Below the pieces are notes generated by a model. That model saw nothing but the letters and a program-made list of their open reading frames with translations. It was not told where the DNA came from and did no database searches. Made by a program: the position numbers and the translations under genes. Positions 1 to 9,917 of a stretch of 64,000 nucleotides of DNA are shown here, one piece after another; within the stretch, counting starts at the first letter, position 1; every line of letters starts with the position of its first letter. Location of the stretch: NCBI RefSeq assembly GCF_900460535.1, contig NZ_UHIL01000001.1:1488001-1552000 (forward strand), given 5' to 3'. This DNA comes from Vibrio parahaemolyticus. Its GTDB lineage: Bacteria > Pseudomonadota > Gammaproteobacteria > Enterobacterales > Vibrionaceae.

Positions 1-1
1 T

Positions 2-343
2 GGCCTTGTTTTCAAATGGCTTAAAGCACAAGGCGGCGTTAAGAGCATTGAAACAGTGAATCGCGAAAAAGCAAAACTGCTTTACGATTACATTGAACAG
101 TCTGATTTCTACCGCAACGGCGTTCATCCATCGAACCGTTCATTAATGAACGTTCCTTTCCAATTAGCGAAGCCTGAACTTGACGCGACTTTCCTTGAGC
201 TTGCAGATGCAAAAGGACTAAAGGCGCTAAAAGGTCACCGTGTGGTGGGCGGTATGCGCGCATCGATTTACAATGCAATGCCGCTAGAAGGTGTGCAAGC
301 GTTGGTCGACTTCATGAAAGAGTTCGAGCAAAACTACGCATAG
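2..343 (+). CDS. serC: Phosphoserine aminotransferase, C-terminal part
   Basis: The last 113 codons of SerC, cut by the window edge. The enzyme is a cytosolic PLP aminotransferase that makes O-phosphoserine in serine synthesis and also serves pyridoxal phosphate synthesis. The visible part has the family's C-terminal signature: [12 protein letters not shown] near the middle, then [18 protein letters not shown], where the arginines belong to the substrate-phosphate site, and the typical end with a helix before the stop. Identification is by family recognition. The start and the PLP lysine lie outside the window. Confidence 0.95.
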   Translation, partial: GLVFKWLKAQGGVKSIETVNREKAKLLYDYIEQSDFYRNGVHPSNRSLMNVPFQLAKPELDATFLELADAKGLKALKGHRVVGGMRASIYNAMPLEGVQALVDFMKEFEQNYA

Positions 344-448
344 AGCACAAATTGAATGAGTTAAAAGCGTCGCAATTGCGGCGCTTTTGTTTATGTGCGT
401 AACCAATTGAATGGAAGATTCTAAAGAACGAATTGCAGGATAGAGGAT

Positions 449-1780
449 ATGAACAAGCTGAATGTGGAAGTGCTTAAAAAACAATTCCCACTTTTAGAGC
501 AACTGATCAACCTAGATGAAGTTTGTTGGTTTAATCCCAACGTGACCTCGCTTGAAGAAGGTTTGCCACACGTCGGATTGAACGCAGAAGATATTCATTG
601 CGCGAGTGCAAGGCTCAAGCGCTTTGCTCCTTATCTTATGAAAGCTTTTCCTGAAACCAAAGCCGCTTCTGGTCTCATTGAGTCGCCTGTAGTGGACATT
701 CCAAAGATGAAAGCAGCTTTGGAAACTCAGTACAACGTCCCAATATTCGGCCGCCTTATGCTCAAGCTTGATAGTCACCTACCAATATCCGGCTCGATAA
801 AAGCCCGTGGTGGCATTTATGAAGTGTTAGTTCATGCTGAAAAACTGGCGATTGCCGCAGGGTTGTTAAGTGAGAGTGATGATTACAGCAAGCTGCTGAG
901 TGGTGAGTTCCGACAGTTTTTCCAACAATACAGCATCGCGGTTGGTTCGACGGGAAACCTAGGCATGTCGATAGGTATGATGAGTGCCAAGCTTGGCTTT
1001 TCAGTATCGGTTCATATGTCAGCCGATGCGAGAGAGTGGAAGAAAAATAAACTTCGATCGCACGGTGTCAACGTGGTTGAGTACGAGCAAGATTATGGTG
1101 TTGCGGTTGAGCAAGGTCGAAAACAGGCAGAGAGCGATCCCAACTGCTTTTTTATCGATGATGAAAACTCACAAACCTTGTTCCTAGGTTACTCGGTTGC
1201 AGGTGAACGCTTAAAACAACAATTTGATGATTTAGGTATTGTGGTTGATGAACGTCATCCACTATTTGTGTATTTACCATGCGGTGTTGGTGGTGGGCCA
1301 GGTGGTGTTGCTTTTGGGCTAAAGGTGGCCTTTGGTGACCACGTGCATTGCATCTTCGCTGAGCCAACACATTCTCCTTGCATGTTGTTGGGAGTACATA
1401 CTGGTTTGCATGATGAGATAGCGGTGCAAGATATCGGTATAGATAATCTCACCGCGGCAGATGGCTTGGCCGTTGGCCGTCCTTCTGGTTTTGTTGGGCG
1501 AGCCATGGAGCGGTTAATTGATGGTTACTACACCGTGACGGACGAATGTATGTATCAGCTTTTAGGTGAGCTGAGCGAACGAGAAGGCATCAATTTGGAG
1601 CCCTCTGCATTAGCCGGAATGATGGGCGCGGTGCATGTATCGAGTTCTCTACACTACCAGACTCGTTTACAGCTTACGGATGAACGTTTGAAAAATGCCA
1701 CACACTTAGTTTGGGCGACCGGGGGAGGGATGGTGCCAGAAGCCGAAATGTCAGCTTACTTGGCGAAGTCTGGTCGTTAG
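449..1780 (+). CDS. dsdA: D-serine ammonia-lyase (D-serine dehydratase)
   Basis: A 443-residue cytosolic PLP enzyme that deaminates D-serine to pyruvate and ammonia, allowing detoxification and use of D-serine. The PLP lysine is K118 in GSIKARGG, the same number as in the E. coli enzyme. [11 protein letters not shown] follows, and the glycine-rich phosphate loop CGVGGGPGG is near residue 277. Length is normal. AGGATATG just ahead of the ATG acts as the ribosome site. No dsdC regulator or dsdX permease is adjacent, unlike the E. coli dsd locus, so its control is not evident here. It is followed by a strong terminator. Confidence 0.95.
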   Translation: MNKLNVEVLKKQFPLLEQLINLDEVCWFNPNVTSLEEGLPHVGLNAEDIHCASARLKRFAPYLMKAFPETKAASGLIESPVVDIPKMKAALETQYNVPIFGRLMLKLDSHLPISGSIKARGGIYEVLVHAEKLAIAAGLLSESDDYSKLLSGEFRQFFQQYSIAVGSTGNLGMSIGMMSAKLGFSVSVHMSADAREWKKNKLRSHGVNVVEYEQDYGVAVEQGRKQAESDPNCFFIDDENSQTLFLGYSVAGERLKQQFDDLGIVVDERHPLFVYLPCGVGGGPGGVAFGLKVAFGDHVHCIFAEPTHSPCMLLGVHTGLHDEIAVQDIGIDNLTAADGLAVGRPSGFVGRAMERLIDGYYTVTDECMYQLLGELSEREGINLEPSALAGMMGAVHVSSSLHYQTRLQLTDERLKNATHLVWATGGGMVPEAEMSAYLAKSGR

Positions 1781-1812
1781 AGCGTTCTTCAAATTTGTTG
1801 AGTTAGTCAATG

Positions 1813-1840
1813 AAAAAGCTCATCCGAAGATGAGCTTTTT
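1813..1840. terminator. Bidirectional terminator between dsdA and cydC
   Basis: A 12-bp perfect stem (AAAAAGCTCATC and GATGAGCTTTTT) with loop CGAA lies between convergent genes. T-tracts flank it on both strands, so it can serve both. Confidence 0.9.
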
Positions 1841-1850
1841 TTAGTCTTAC

Positions 1851-3572
1851 TTATAGAGATTGAAGCAACTGGTAATAACGACCGCGTTGAGCGAGTAGCG
1901 TTTGATGGTCGCCTTGCTCAATGATCTCGCCCTGTTCCATAAGGCAAATGTTGTCCATGTTCTCTAATTCGATGAGTCGGTGAGTGATGAACACAACCGT
2001 CTTGTTGGCAAAATACTCGTTGAAAAGCGCCATAATTTTTTGTTCGGTACGCTTGTCGAGGCCTTCGGTTGGCTCATCAAGAAGCAAGAGCGGTGCATCT
2101 CGTAGCAACGCTCGCGCAATACCAATACGACGTTTCTCGCCACCAGAAAGCTGACGACCGCCATCACCCAGCCAAGCATCAAGACCCGGCTCTTCAAGCA
2201 GAGCACCCAGTTCAACTTTCGTTAGGATATCCGCCAGTTGCTCATCAGTCGCATTTGGTGACGCCATTAACAAGTTGTCACGTAGTGTGCCGTTTAACAC
2301 ATCTACTCGTTGGCTCACTACGGTAATTGCTGAGCGCAGATCGGATTCACACCAATCTTTTAGTGAAGCGCCACCAATGCGAACCTCACCTTGGTTTACA
2401 TCCCAGTAGCGACAAAGTAGTTGAATCAGAGTCGACTTGCCTGAACCCGTTTGACCAACAATTGCGGTTTTCGAGCCTAAAGGAAGTGAAAGCGAAAGGT
2501 TTTTTAGCACTTTCTGTTGTCCATCAGGGTATGCAAAATCAATGTTGATGAACTCGATATCCAGTGGCTTTTCTTCGCGTTTAGATTGCTCAGGGAAGAC
2601 AACATCAGGCTCAGCAAGAATCACTTCGTTCAAGCGACGGGCAGAAGTCAGCGTTTGACCAAGGTATTGGAACGCACCCGTAATAGGCATCAAAATTTCA
2701 AAACTTGCCATTGTTGCAAAAGCGAATAGGGCGATCCAAGGATCAGGTGCCCGACCACCAACGCCATCAGCAGCAAACCAAAGCATGACAACTAAAGTCA
2801 GGCCGTTCACCAACATCAGAAGTCCTGACGCCATACCAGTCAGATTAGCGTTTACAAACTGGTTTGAAAGCAGTTGTTTTTGCTTTTCAAGAATCAGGTT
2901 ACGGTAGCGTTCTTCTGCGCCAAAAATACTCAGCTCGCTATAGCCTTGTAGCCAATCGAGTGTCGCGACACGAAGCTGAGCTTTGTTATGCGTTAAGTGC
3001 TCACCATTGTTTTTGCCCAGTTTGTAAAAAAGCACTGGCCACACCAAAAGCATGATCGTAAGAATTGAGCCTAAAAGTAGCGCAAGATGCCAGTCAAAGA
3101 ATGCCAAGACTGCGGTTAAACTCAGAATGCCAAAGATGCCAATAATGACTGGGCTGACAAGTCGCAGATAAACGTGATCCATTGCGTCCACATCGGCTAC
3201 CAGACGGTTCAGCAGATCAGCATCGCGCATTGTTGACACTCGGCCTGGGATCAGCGGAGCAAGTTTCTTGAAGAAGAAGATGCGCAGGTCTGTTAGCAAC
3301 TTAAATGTCGCATTGTGGCTTACAACGCGCTCACCCCAACGGCCAGCTGTTCGTGCCATTGCGGCACCGCGCACGCCAGCACCTGGCAGCATGTAGTTGA
3401 AGGTTTCACGCGCAACGGTTAAACCAGCCACTGCTGCTGCGGAGATAAACCAACCAGACAGAGTGAGCAAGCCAACAGATGCAGCAAGTGTTAGGAACGC
3501 CAATAGCATACCCAGTGACAAACCGAACCAATGTTTTTTATACAGTTTTAGATAAGGGAGTAAATCACGCAT
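1851..3572 (-). CDS. cydC: Heterodimeric ABC exporter subunit CydC
   Basis: A 573-residue half-transporter with an N-terminal six-helix ABC membrane domain (about residues 1-310) and a C-terminal ATPase. Walker A is GQTGSGKST, the signature is LSGGEKRRIGIARAL and Walker B is LLLLDEPTEG. With CydD it forms the inner-membrane exporter of glutathione/cysteine needed to assemble cytochrome bd. Its ATG overlaps the cydD stop by 8 bases (ATGCGTGA), with AAGGGGAAC ahead as ribosome site. The pair is therefore translationally coupled, cydD first. Confidence 0.96.
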   Translation of the reverse strand: MRDLLPYLKLYKKHWFGLSLGMLLAFLTLAASVGLLTLSGWFISAAAVAGLTVARETFNYMLPGAGVRGAAMARTAGRWGERVVSHNATFKLLTDLRIFFFKKLAPLIPGRVSTMRDADLLNRLVADVDAMDHVYLRLVSPVIIGIFGILSLTAVLAFFDWHLALLLGSILTIMLLVWPVLFYKLGKNNGEHLTHNKAQLRVATLDWLQGYSELSIFGAEERYRNLILEKQKQLLSNQFVNANLTGMASGLLMLVNGLTLVVMLWFAADGVGGRAPDPWIALFAFATMASFEILMPITGAFQYLGQTLTSARRLNEVILAEPDVVFPEQSKREEKPLDIEFINIDFAYPDGQQKVLKNLSLSLPLGSKTAIVGQTGSGKSTLIQLLCRYWDVNQGEVRIGGASLKDWCESDLRSAITVVSQRVDVLNGTLRDNLLMASPNATDEQLADILTKVELGALLEEPGLDAWLGDGGRQLSGGEKRRIGIARALLRDAPLLLLDEPTEGLDKRTEQKIMALFNEYFANKTVVFITHRLIELENMDNICLMEQGEIIEQGDHQTLLAQRGRYYQLLQSL

Positions 3573-5352
3573 CTAGGTTCCCCTTGTCTGATTCGCGCTG
3601 CGCTAGGTTGGCAGCTAACATGTCTTTAAACAAACCTTCTTGTGAGGCTAGGGTAGCGTAGTCGCCACGTTGTACGATTTGACCATCTTGCATCACGAGA
3701 ATTTGTGAAACGTTTTGCAAAGGTGCAAGTTGGTGAGTGATCATCAAGTTAGTGGTGGATTGGGTATACTTATTAATTCCTTCCATCACCAGTTTTTCAC
3801 TGCGCGCATCTAAGCTTGCTGTTGGTTCGTCAAGCAACCAGAAACGGCCGTTTTGTAGCATTGCTCGCGCAAGTGCAAGACGTTGAGCTTGTCCTACAGA
3901 TAAACCGCCTGAACGGTCAGAGATTGCGTAATTCAGGCCATGCATTTCAACAAACTCAGCCGCGTAAGAATCGTTGAGCACTGTATTCACTTGTGCGTCT
4001 GGAATATCGTGTTTACCAAGCGTGACGTTATCACGAATGCTGCCGTGCAATAACATTGGGTTTTGACCAATCCAGCTGACAGCTTCGCGCCAAGTCGATA
4101 GATCAAGTTGAGACAACTCGCAGCCGTTAATTTTCAAACTGCCCTTGTATGGCATAAAGCCAAGAATGGTATTAACCAAACTGGTTTTACCTGCGCCACT
4201 TGGGCCAACAAGCGCAGTGCTTTGATTGGCTTCCAATGAAAATGACAGAGGGCCAGCCAATTGTTTGCCTTCAGGGCTGAAAACAACCAAATCTTGAGCT
4301 TCGATTTGAATTGGCGTGTTCTGTTCAAGAGATTGAGTTCCATCTTTCACTTGATCTACCTCTAGTTCAAGAAACTCGACAATACTTTCGGCAGCGCCCA
4401 CCGCTTGTTGCTTCGCGTGATAGAAAGTGCCGAGATCTCGAAGTGGTTGGTAAAACTCAGGAGCTAAAATCAGGATGAACAGGCCAGCAAACAAGGTGAC
4501 GCCAGCACCGTAGTAACCAAAGTTCAATTCACCGATGTAACTGAAGCCGAAGTAAACCGCAGTAATAGCGATAGAAATAGAAGTGAAGAACTCCAGTACC
4601 GCAGAAGAAAGGAATGCGATTTTTAGTACATCCATCGTGCGGGTACGAAATACCTCTGATGCCCCTTTTAGGGTCTCAGTTTCTGACTTTGTACGGTCGA
4701 AAAGGCGAATAGTCGTCATCGCTTGCAATCGGTCGTAGAAGTGACCGGATAAGCGTTGCATTGCTTTGAAGTTTTTACGGTTCGCTTCCGCGGCTTTGAT
4801 ACCAACTAATGCCATAAAAATAGGCACCAGTGGGGCCGTCACAAGGAAGATTAAACCTGCCGCCCAGTTAACTGGGAATACCACAACCAAAATGATGAAA
4901 GGAACTAATACCGACAGCGACATTTGAGGTAAGTAGCGAGAGAAGAAGTCTTGCATGTTCTCAACTTGCTCTAGAATCAATGTCGCCCAACTGCCTGCTG
5001 GTTTGCCTTTAATGTAAGCAGGCCCCAGCTTGTGGACTTTGTCTAAAATGAGCTGTCGAATGTAAACTCGGATTTGTTCGCCACAGCGGTAGCCCGCAAT
5101 TTCGCGGCCCCACGTACATGCAGCGCGGCCGATGACGGTTCCGACTAATCCGACAAAGTGCCAAATGAGCTCACTTTTATCGACTTGTTCGATGATTAAT
5201 TGGTGAAGAATGGAGGCGAGCAGGGCTGCTTGAGCCAATAAAAACACGCTTGAAAGTACGCCTAGGCCTATCGCAATCATGAGCCAGCGCTTGGCTAACT
5301 TGCTCTGTTGCTTAAGCCACTTATTCAAGCTGCTTTGCTTTTTCTTATCCAT
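3565..5352 (-). CDS. cydD: Heterodimeric ABC exporter subunit CydD
   Basis: A 595-residue partner of CydC with membrane domain then ATPase. Walker A is GPSGAGKTS, the signature is LSVGQAQRLALARA and Walker B is FWLLDEPTA. It acts in the inner membrane to export reduced thiols to the periplasm for cytochrome bd maturation. It is the first gene of the cydDC pair and lies downstream of trxB on the same strand. A terminator stands between them, so trxB and cydDC probably have separate transcripts, though both concern thiol redox. The ribosome site before the chosen ATG is weak. Confidence 0.96.
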   Translation of the reverse strand: MDKKKQSSLNKWLKQQSKLAKRWLMIAIGLGVLSSVFLLAQAALLASILHQLIIEQVDKSELIWHFVGLVGTVIGRAACTWGREIAGYRCGEQIRVYIRQLILDKVHKLGPAYIKGKPAGSWATLILEQVENMQDFFSRYLPQMSLSVLVPFIILVVVFPVNWAAGLIFLVTAPLVPIFMALVGIKAAEANRKNFKAMQRLSGHFYDRLQAMTTIRLFDRTKSETETLKGASEVFRTRTMDVLKIAFLSSAVLEFFTSISIAITAVYFGFSYIGELNFGYYGAGVTLFAGLFILILAPEFYQPLRDLGTFYHAKQQAVGAAESIVEFLELEVDQVKDGTQSLEQNTPIQIEAQDLVVFSPEGKQLAGPLSFSLEANQSTALVGPSGAGKTSLVNTILGFMPYKGSLKINGCELSQLDLSTWREAVSWIGQNPMLLHGSIRDNVTLGKHDIPDAQVNTVLNDSYAAEFVEMHGLNYAISDRSGGLSVGQAQRLALARAMLQNGRFWLLDEPTASLDARSEKLVMEGINKYTQSTTNLMITHQLAPLQNVSQILVMQDGQIVQRGDYATLASQEGLFKDMLAANLAQRESDKGNLDA

Positions 5353-5401
5353 CGTGAAGGCTTAATGATAATTGTTTTAATGAGGCGGTAGTATACAAAA
5401 G

Positions 5402-5430
5402 AAAACCCAGCGGGAATACCGCTGGGCTTT
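5402..5430 (-). terminator. Terminator after trxB
   Basis: An 8-bp stem (CCCAGCGG/CCGCTGGG) with loop GAATA is followed on the minus strand by a run of T (GGGTTTTCTTTT). It lies just past the trxB stop. Confidence 0.88.
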
Positions 5431-5455
5431 AAGGATATGACACAAATGTGAAAAG

Positions 5456-6772
<1,317 letters not shown>

Positions 6773-7432
6773 ATGATGTTACATTCGCGTGAGAACACTC
6801 TACATTTAACTCAGCTCAGCATGGCAGCAATTGAGCAACTTTCGCCTTCATTTGAAGCGTTACCTCATACTGAGCACGCTGATGGGCAATATCGATTACG
6901 ACGCTACTCAGTCGTGAGTTTTGAAGATGGACAAGTGATAGATTTGAACAAGAACAGCTTTGTACAGTCTTCAGATATCAACCGATTTCAGGGTGATGTC
7001 ATTCGTCAATTTGAACCTATCGAGAAAGACATTTTAGCAAGTGAAGGCTTTCGCGAAATGTGTGCGCTATTTGTGAGCGCAAACCACCTTCCAAATGGTC
7101 AAGAAATCGAAATTCACCAGATTCGAATCACTGCATTAGATAGCGAAACGCAGGTCGCGCCAGAAGGTGTGCACCAAGACGGTTTTGATCATATCGCGAT
7201 GGTTGGTGTTGGTCGTCACAACATCATTGGTGGTGACATCATGCTATACAGTAGCCATAACCAAGCCCCATTTTTCCGCAAAGTATTAGAAAACGGGGAA
7301 GTGGCGATGTTGGCTGACAGCAAACTTTGGCACAACGCCTGTCCAATTCGTTCTGTGATTGATGACCAAGCAGGCCACATGGATGTCTTTGTATTAACCG
7401 CAACGGACAAACGTAATGAACTTCAATCTTAA
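6773..7432 (+). CDS. 2OG-Fe(II) dioxygenase family protein (PF10014-like)
   Basis: A 219-residue protein that I place in the 2-oxoglutarate/Fe(II) dioxygenase family that includes bacterial free-amino-acid hydroxylases such as isoleucine dioxygenase. The likely iron ligands are H134 and D136 in HQDG and H187 in LWHNACPI. No signal peptide is visible, so it is probably cytosolic. AAAGGAGT lies just upstream, which favours the ATG at 6773 or the next codon at 6776 over the ATG at 6740. The last 17 bases overlap the following PLP enzyme gene, so the two are almost certainly co-translated and act on the same metabolite. The substrate is unknown. Confidence 0.8.
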   Translation: MMLHSRENTLHLTQLSMAAIEQLSPSFEALPHTEHADGQYRLRRYSVVSFEDGQVIDLNKNSFVQSSDINRFQGDVIRQFEPIEKDILASEGFREMCALFVSANHLPNGQEIEIHQIRITALDSETQVAPEGVHQDGFDHIAMVGVGRHNIIGGDIMLYSSHNQAPFFRKVLENGEVAMLADSKLWHNACPIRSVIDDQAGHMDVFVLTATDKRNELQS

Positions 7433-8651
7433 TCAAATCAGAGAACAGTTTCCCGCGCTGGCTCAGTATCATAATGACAAACCAGTTACGTTTTTTGATG
7501 GGCCTGGCGGCTCGCAAGTTCCTCAATCTGTGCTTGATTCAATGGTCGGTTACCTTGGGCGTTTTAATTCCAACTTGGGTGGGCATTACTTCTCTAGCCA
7601 AGCTACAGTCGATGTCATGCAGAGTGCGCGCGAGTCGGCACAAGCGCTATTGAATGCCCCTTCGTCTGGTAATATTGTCTTTGGCGCGAACATGACATCA
7701 CTGACGTTCCAGTTAAGCCGTGCAATCAGTCGTGATTGGCAAGAAGGGGATGAGATCATTGTCTCAGCGCTTGACCATTACTCGAACGTTTCAAGCTGGC
7801 AACAAGCAGCAGAAGACAAAGGTGCTAAGGTTCACCAAGTTCGAATCAATGAAGCGGACTGCACTTTAGATCTTGAGCACTTACAAAGCCTACTTTCAGA
7901 AAAAACACGCTTGGTTGCCGTGACATATGCGTCAAACACCACGGGATCGATGGTCGATATTCAGCGCGTAGTTGACATGGCGCACGGTGTTGGTGCTCAA
8001 GTTTATGTCGATGCAGTGCATTATGCTCCTCACCACTTAGTCGATGTACAAGCGCTGGGCTGTGATTTCTTAGCGTGTTCTGCTTATAAGTTCTTTGGTC
8101 CGCATGTCGGTATCGCTTACGTGGCTGACCAATGGTTGCACAGCCTTCGTCCTTATAAAGTAGAACCGGCTACGAATATTGGTCCGGGTCGTTTTGAAAC
8201 GGGTACACAAAGCTTCGAAGGCCTTGCTGGTGTTGCGGCCGCAGTGGAATATTTGGCTCAGTTTGGCGATAACGACTTACCACTTCGTCAGCGATTAGAA
8301 CAAAGTTACGCGCTTTACAATCAACACGAACAGCGTTTAAGTGAGCGTTTTTTGCAACGACTCGACGCGCTAGAAGGTGTGAAACTGTATGGCATTGAGA
8401 GCGAAGATTGTCAGCAACGTACGCCGACGTTTGCCCTAACATTTGACAAGTATTCACCAGAGTTTATCGCTAAGACCTTAGGTGAGCACAATATCTGTGT
8501 TTGGAATGGCCACTTTTATGCACTTGGTTTGGTTCGTCAGCTTGGCATTGAAGAATCAGGTGGGGTCGTACGAATTGGTTGTATGCATTACAACACTATT
8601 GAAGAAGTGGATATGTTGTTTGATGTGCTAGAAAGCATCCTTGATGCTTAA
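7416..8651 (+). CDS. Cysteine-desulfurase-like PLP protein, VC1184 subfamily, no catalytic Cys
   Basis: A 411-residue fold-type I class V aminotransferase of the TIGR01976 (VC1184) type. D199 and H202 (VDAVHY) and the Schiff-base lysine K225 (SAYKFFG) are all present, so PLP chemistry is expected. True SufS-type desulfurases carry the persulfide cysteine in GHHCAQ. Here the equivalent reads GHFYALG, with Y368 in the cysteine place, so desulfurase activity is unlikely. The gene overlaps the upstream dioxygenase by 17 bases, which suggests a PLP step (lyase, deaminase or transaminase) before or after hydroxylation of an amino acid. That role is inferred. Confidence 0.85.
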   Translation: MNFNLNQIREQFPALAQYHNDKPVTFFDGPGGSQVPQSVLDSMVGYLGRFNSNLGGHYFSSQATVDVMQSARESAQALLNAPSSGNIVFGANMTSLTFQLSRAISRDWQEGDEIIVSALDHYSNVSSWQQAAEDKGAKVHQVRINEADCTLDLEHLQSLLSEKTRLVAVTYASNTTGSMVDIQRVVDMAHGVGAQVYVDAVHYAPHHLVDVQALGCDFLACSAYKFFGPHVGIAYVADQWLHSLRPYKVEPATNIGPGRFETGTQSFEGLAGVAAAVEYLAQFGDNDLPLRQRLEQSYALYNQHEQRLSERFLQRLDALEGVKLYGIESEDCQQRTPTFALTFDKYSPEFIAKTLGEHNICVWNGHFYALGLVRQLGIEESGGVVRIGCMHYNTIEEVDMLFDVLESILDA

Positions 8652-8683
8652 TCTCTCATCGCTCTGAACGAAGAAAAACAAAG

Positions 8684-8710
8684 GCTCGAGCCAGTGCTCG
8701 AGCTTTTTTT
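8684..8710 (+). terminator. Terminator after the dioxygenase/PLP pair
   Basis: GCTCGAG and CTCGAGC form a 7-bp stem over a 6-base loop, followed by T7 on the plus strand. It is 32 bases past the stop. Confidence 0.88.
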
Positions 8711-8743
8711 ATCTAGGAAGTTTGTATAGTAAAGCAGACGTAT

Positions 8744-9568
8744 CTATGCGCTTACTTCAACTTCGTAAGATGTAAATTTGCGGACGTTAATCACACCGGT
8801 ATCAAAAATCAGATACTGACCTTTGATGCCTTGCAAAATACCAGTCACAACCGGGTTTTTGTCGAAGTTATGAGAGGTGATTTTCGTTGGGTGTTGCTGA
8901 ACGGGGTAGCTAAGATCGGTAATGGTTTCGCTCAGCACCTCGATGGCATCTTCACCAAATTGCTGTTTGATTTCAGCAATCTTGTCTTGCACAAGAGGAA
9001 GCAGTTCAGCAAAACGATCTTGTAACTCAATCGGTTCACCATCGCCTTTAAGCAAAGTGCGCCAGTTTGTTTTGTCTGCAATATGCTTTGCCAGTTCCAC
9101 TTCAATCAAGCCTGAAATATGACGCGTTTTGACTTTGAAAATTGGCAGACCCTGAGTTGCACCTTGATCAATCCAACGTGTTGGAATTTGAGTGTGGCGA
9201 GTGATGCCCACTTTCAAGCTTGATGTATTTGATAGATACACGAAGTGATCCACCATACAGTTTTCTTCTCCCCACTGCGGTTCGCGGCATGTGCCTTGAT
9301 CGTAGTGGCAAGTCTCTGGCTTCATGATGCACATATCGCAGCTCGCAAGCTTCTTCATACACACGAAACAGTGGCCTTGAGAATAGCTCTTTTTGGTTTT
9401 CTTACCGCATGAGCAACAAAAAATATTGCCAGTATGCGTCAACGAGAGTGTTTTACCGAGAAACGGTGACAGATCGACTTCTTCATCACCCACAGGAAGA
9501 CGATAGCTGACAGCACCATGGAGAGAAGCACGCATTTTGTTTAGCGTACCAGTAGCAATTAATGACAT
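8744..9568 (-). CDS. DUF2797 protein: cysteine-rich zinc cluster with GIY-YIG-like segment
   Basis: A 274-residue protein of unknown function. Start ATG at 9568 gives MSLIATGTLNKMR, the usual family beginning. A cysteine-rich block carries C51, C52, C54, C67, C70, C77, C80, C87, C94 and C104, suggesting two or three zinc sites. It is followed by VYLSNTSSLKVGITR (residues 110-124), an arginine in RWIDQGA, and E158 in VELAKHI. This order resembles GIY-YIG/T5orf172 nuclease domains, but I infer that by eye. It converges with the preceding PLP gene and has no operon partner. Confidence 0.75.
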   Translation of the reverse strand: MSLIATGTLNKMRASLHGAVSYRLPVGDEEVDLSPFLGKTLSLTHTGNIFCCSCGKKTKKSYSQGHCFVCMKKLASCDMCIMKPETCHYDQGTCREPQWGEENCMVDHFVYLSNTSSLKVGITRHTQIPTRWIDQGATQGLPIFKVKTRHISGLIEVELAKHIADKTNWRTLLKGDGEPIELQDRFAELLPLVQDKIAEIKQQFGEDAIEVLSETITDLSYPVQQHPTKITSHNFDKNPVVTGILQGIKGQYLIFDTGVINVRKFTSYEVEVSA

Positions 9569-9917
9569 GACATTACTCGTTATTGTGTTTTGCGACAGTA
9601 TATAACGAAGTGCGCTCAAGATGCAGGGTTGACAGGGCTAATAACTGGCAATGTTTCCACAATGAATGACCATTGTTTCTCGTCGCAAAGCATGATAGTG
9701 CCTCGCTTGAGTGGTTGTGAATTGCTTCGCAAATAACAAGTAAGTCATCAAATTAGACGATTTTAAACCGTGATAACGGTTCAAAACGCGTTACCATGTA
9801 TCGGAAATAAGAACCCAAGCCAAAAGTAATTTTGTTTCTTGATAAATGACTTTATTTGAAGTTCGAAATATCATTGAGTACACTGTGTTGTATATAAGTT
9901 AAGCAGGTCACTTGCCT

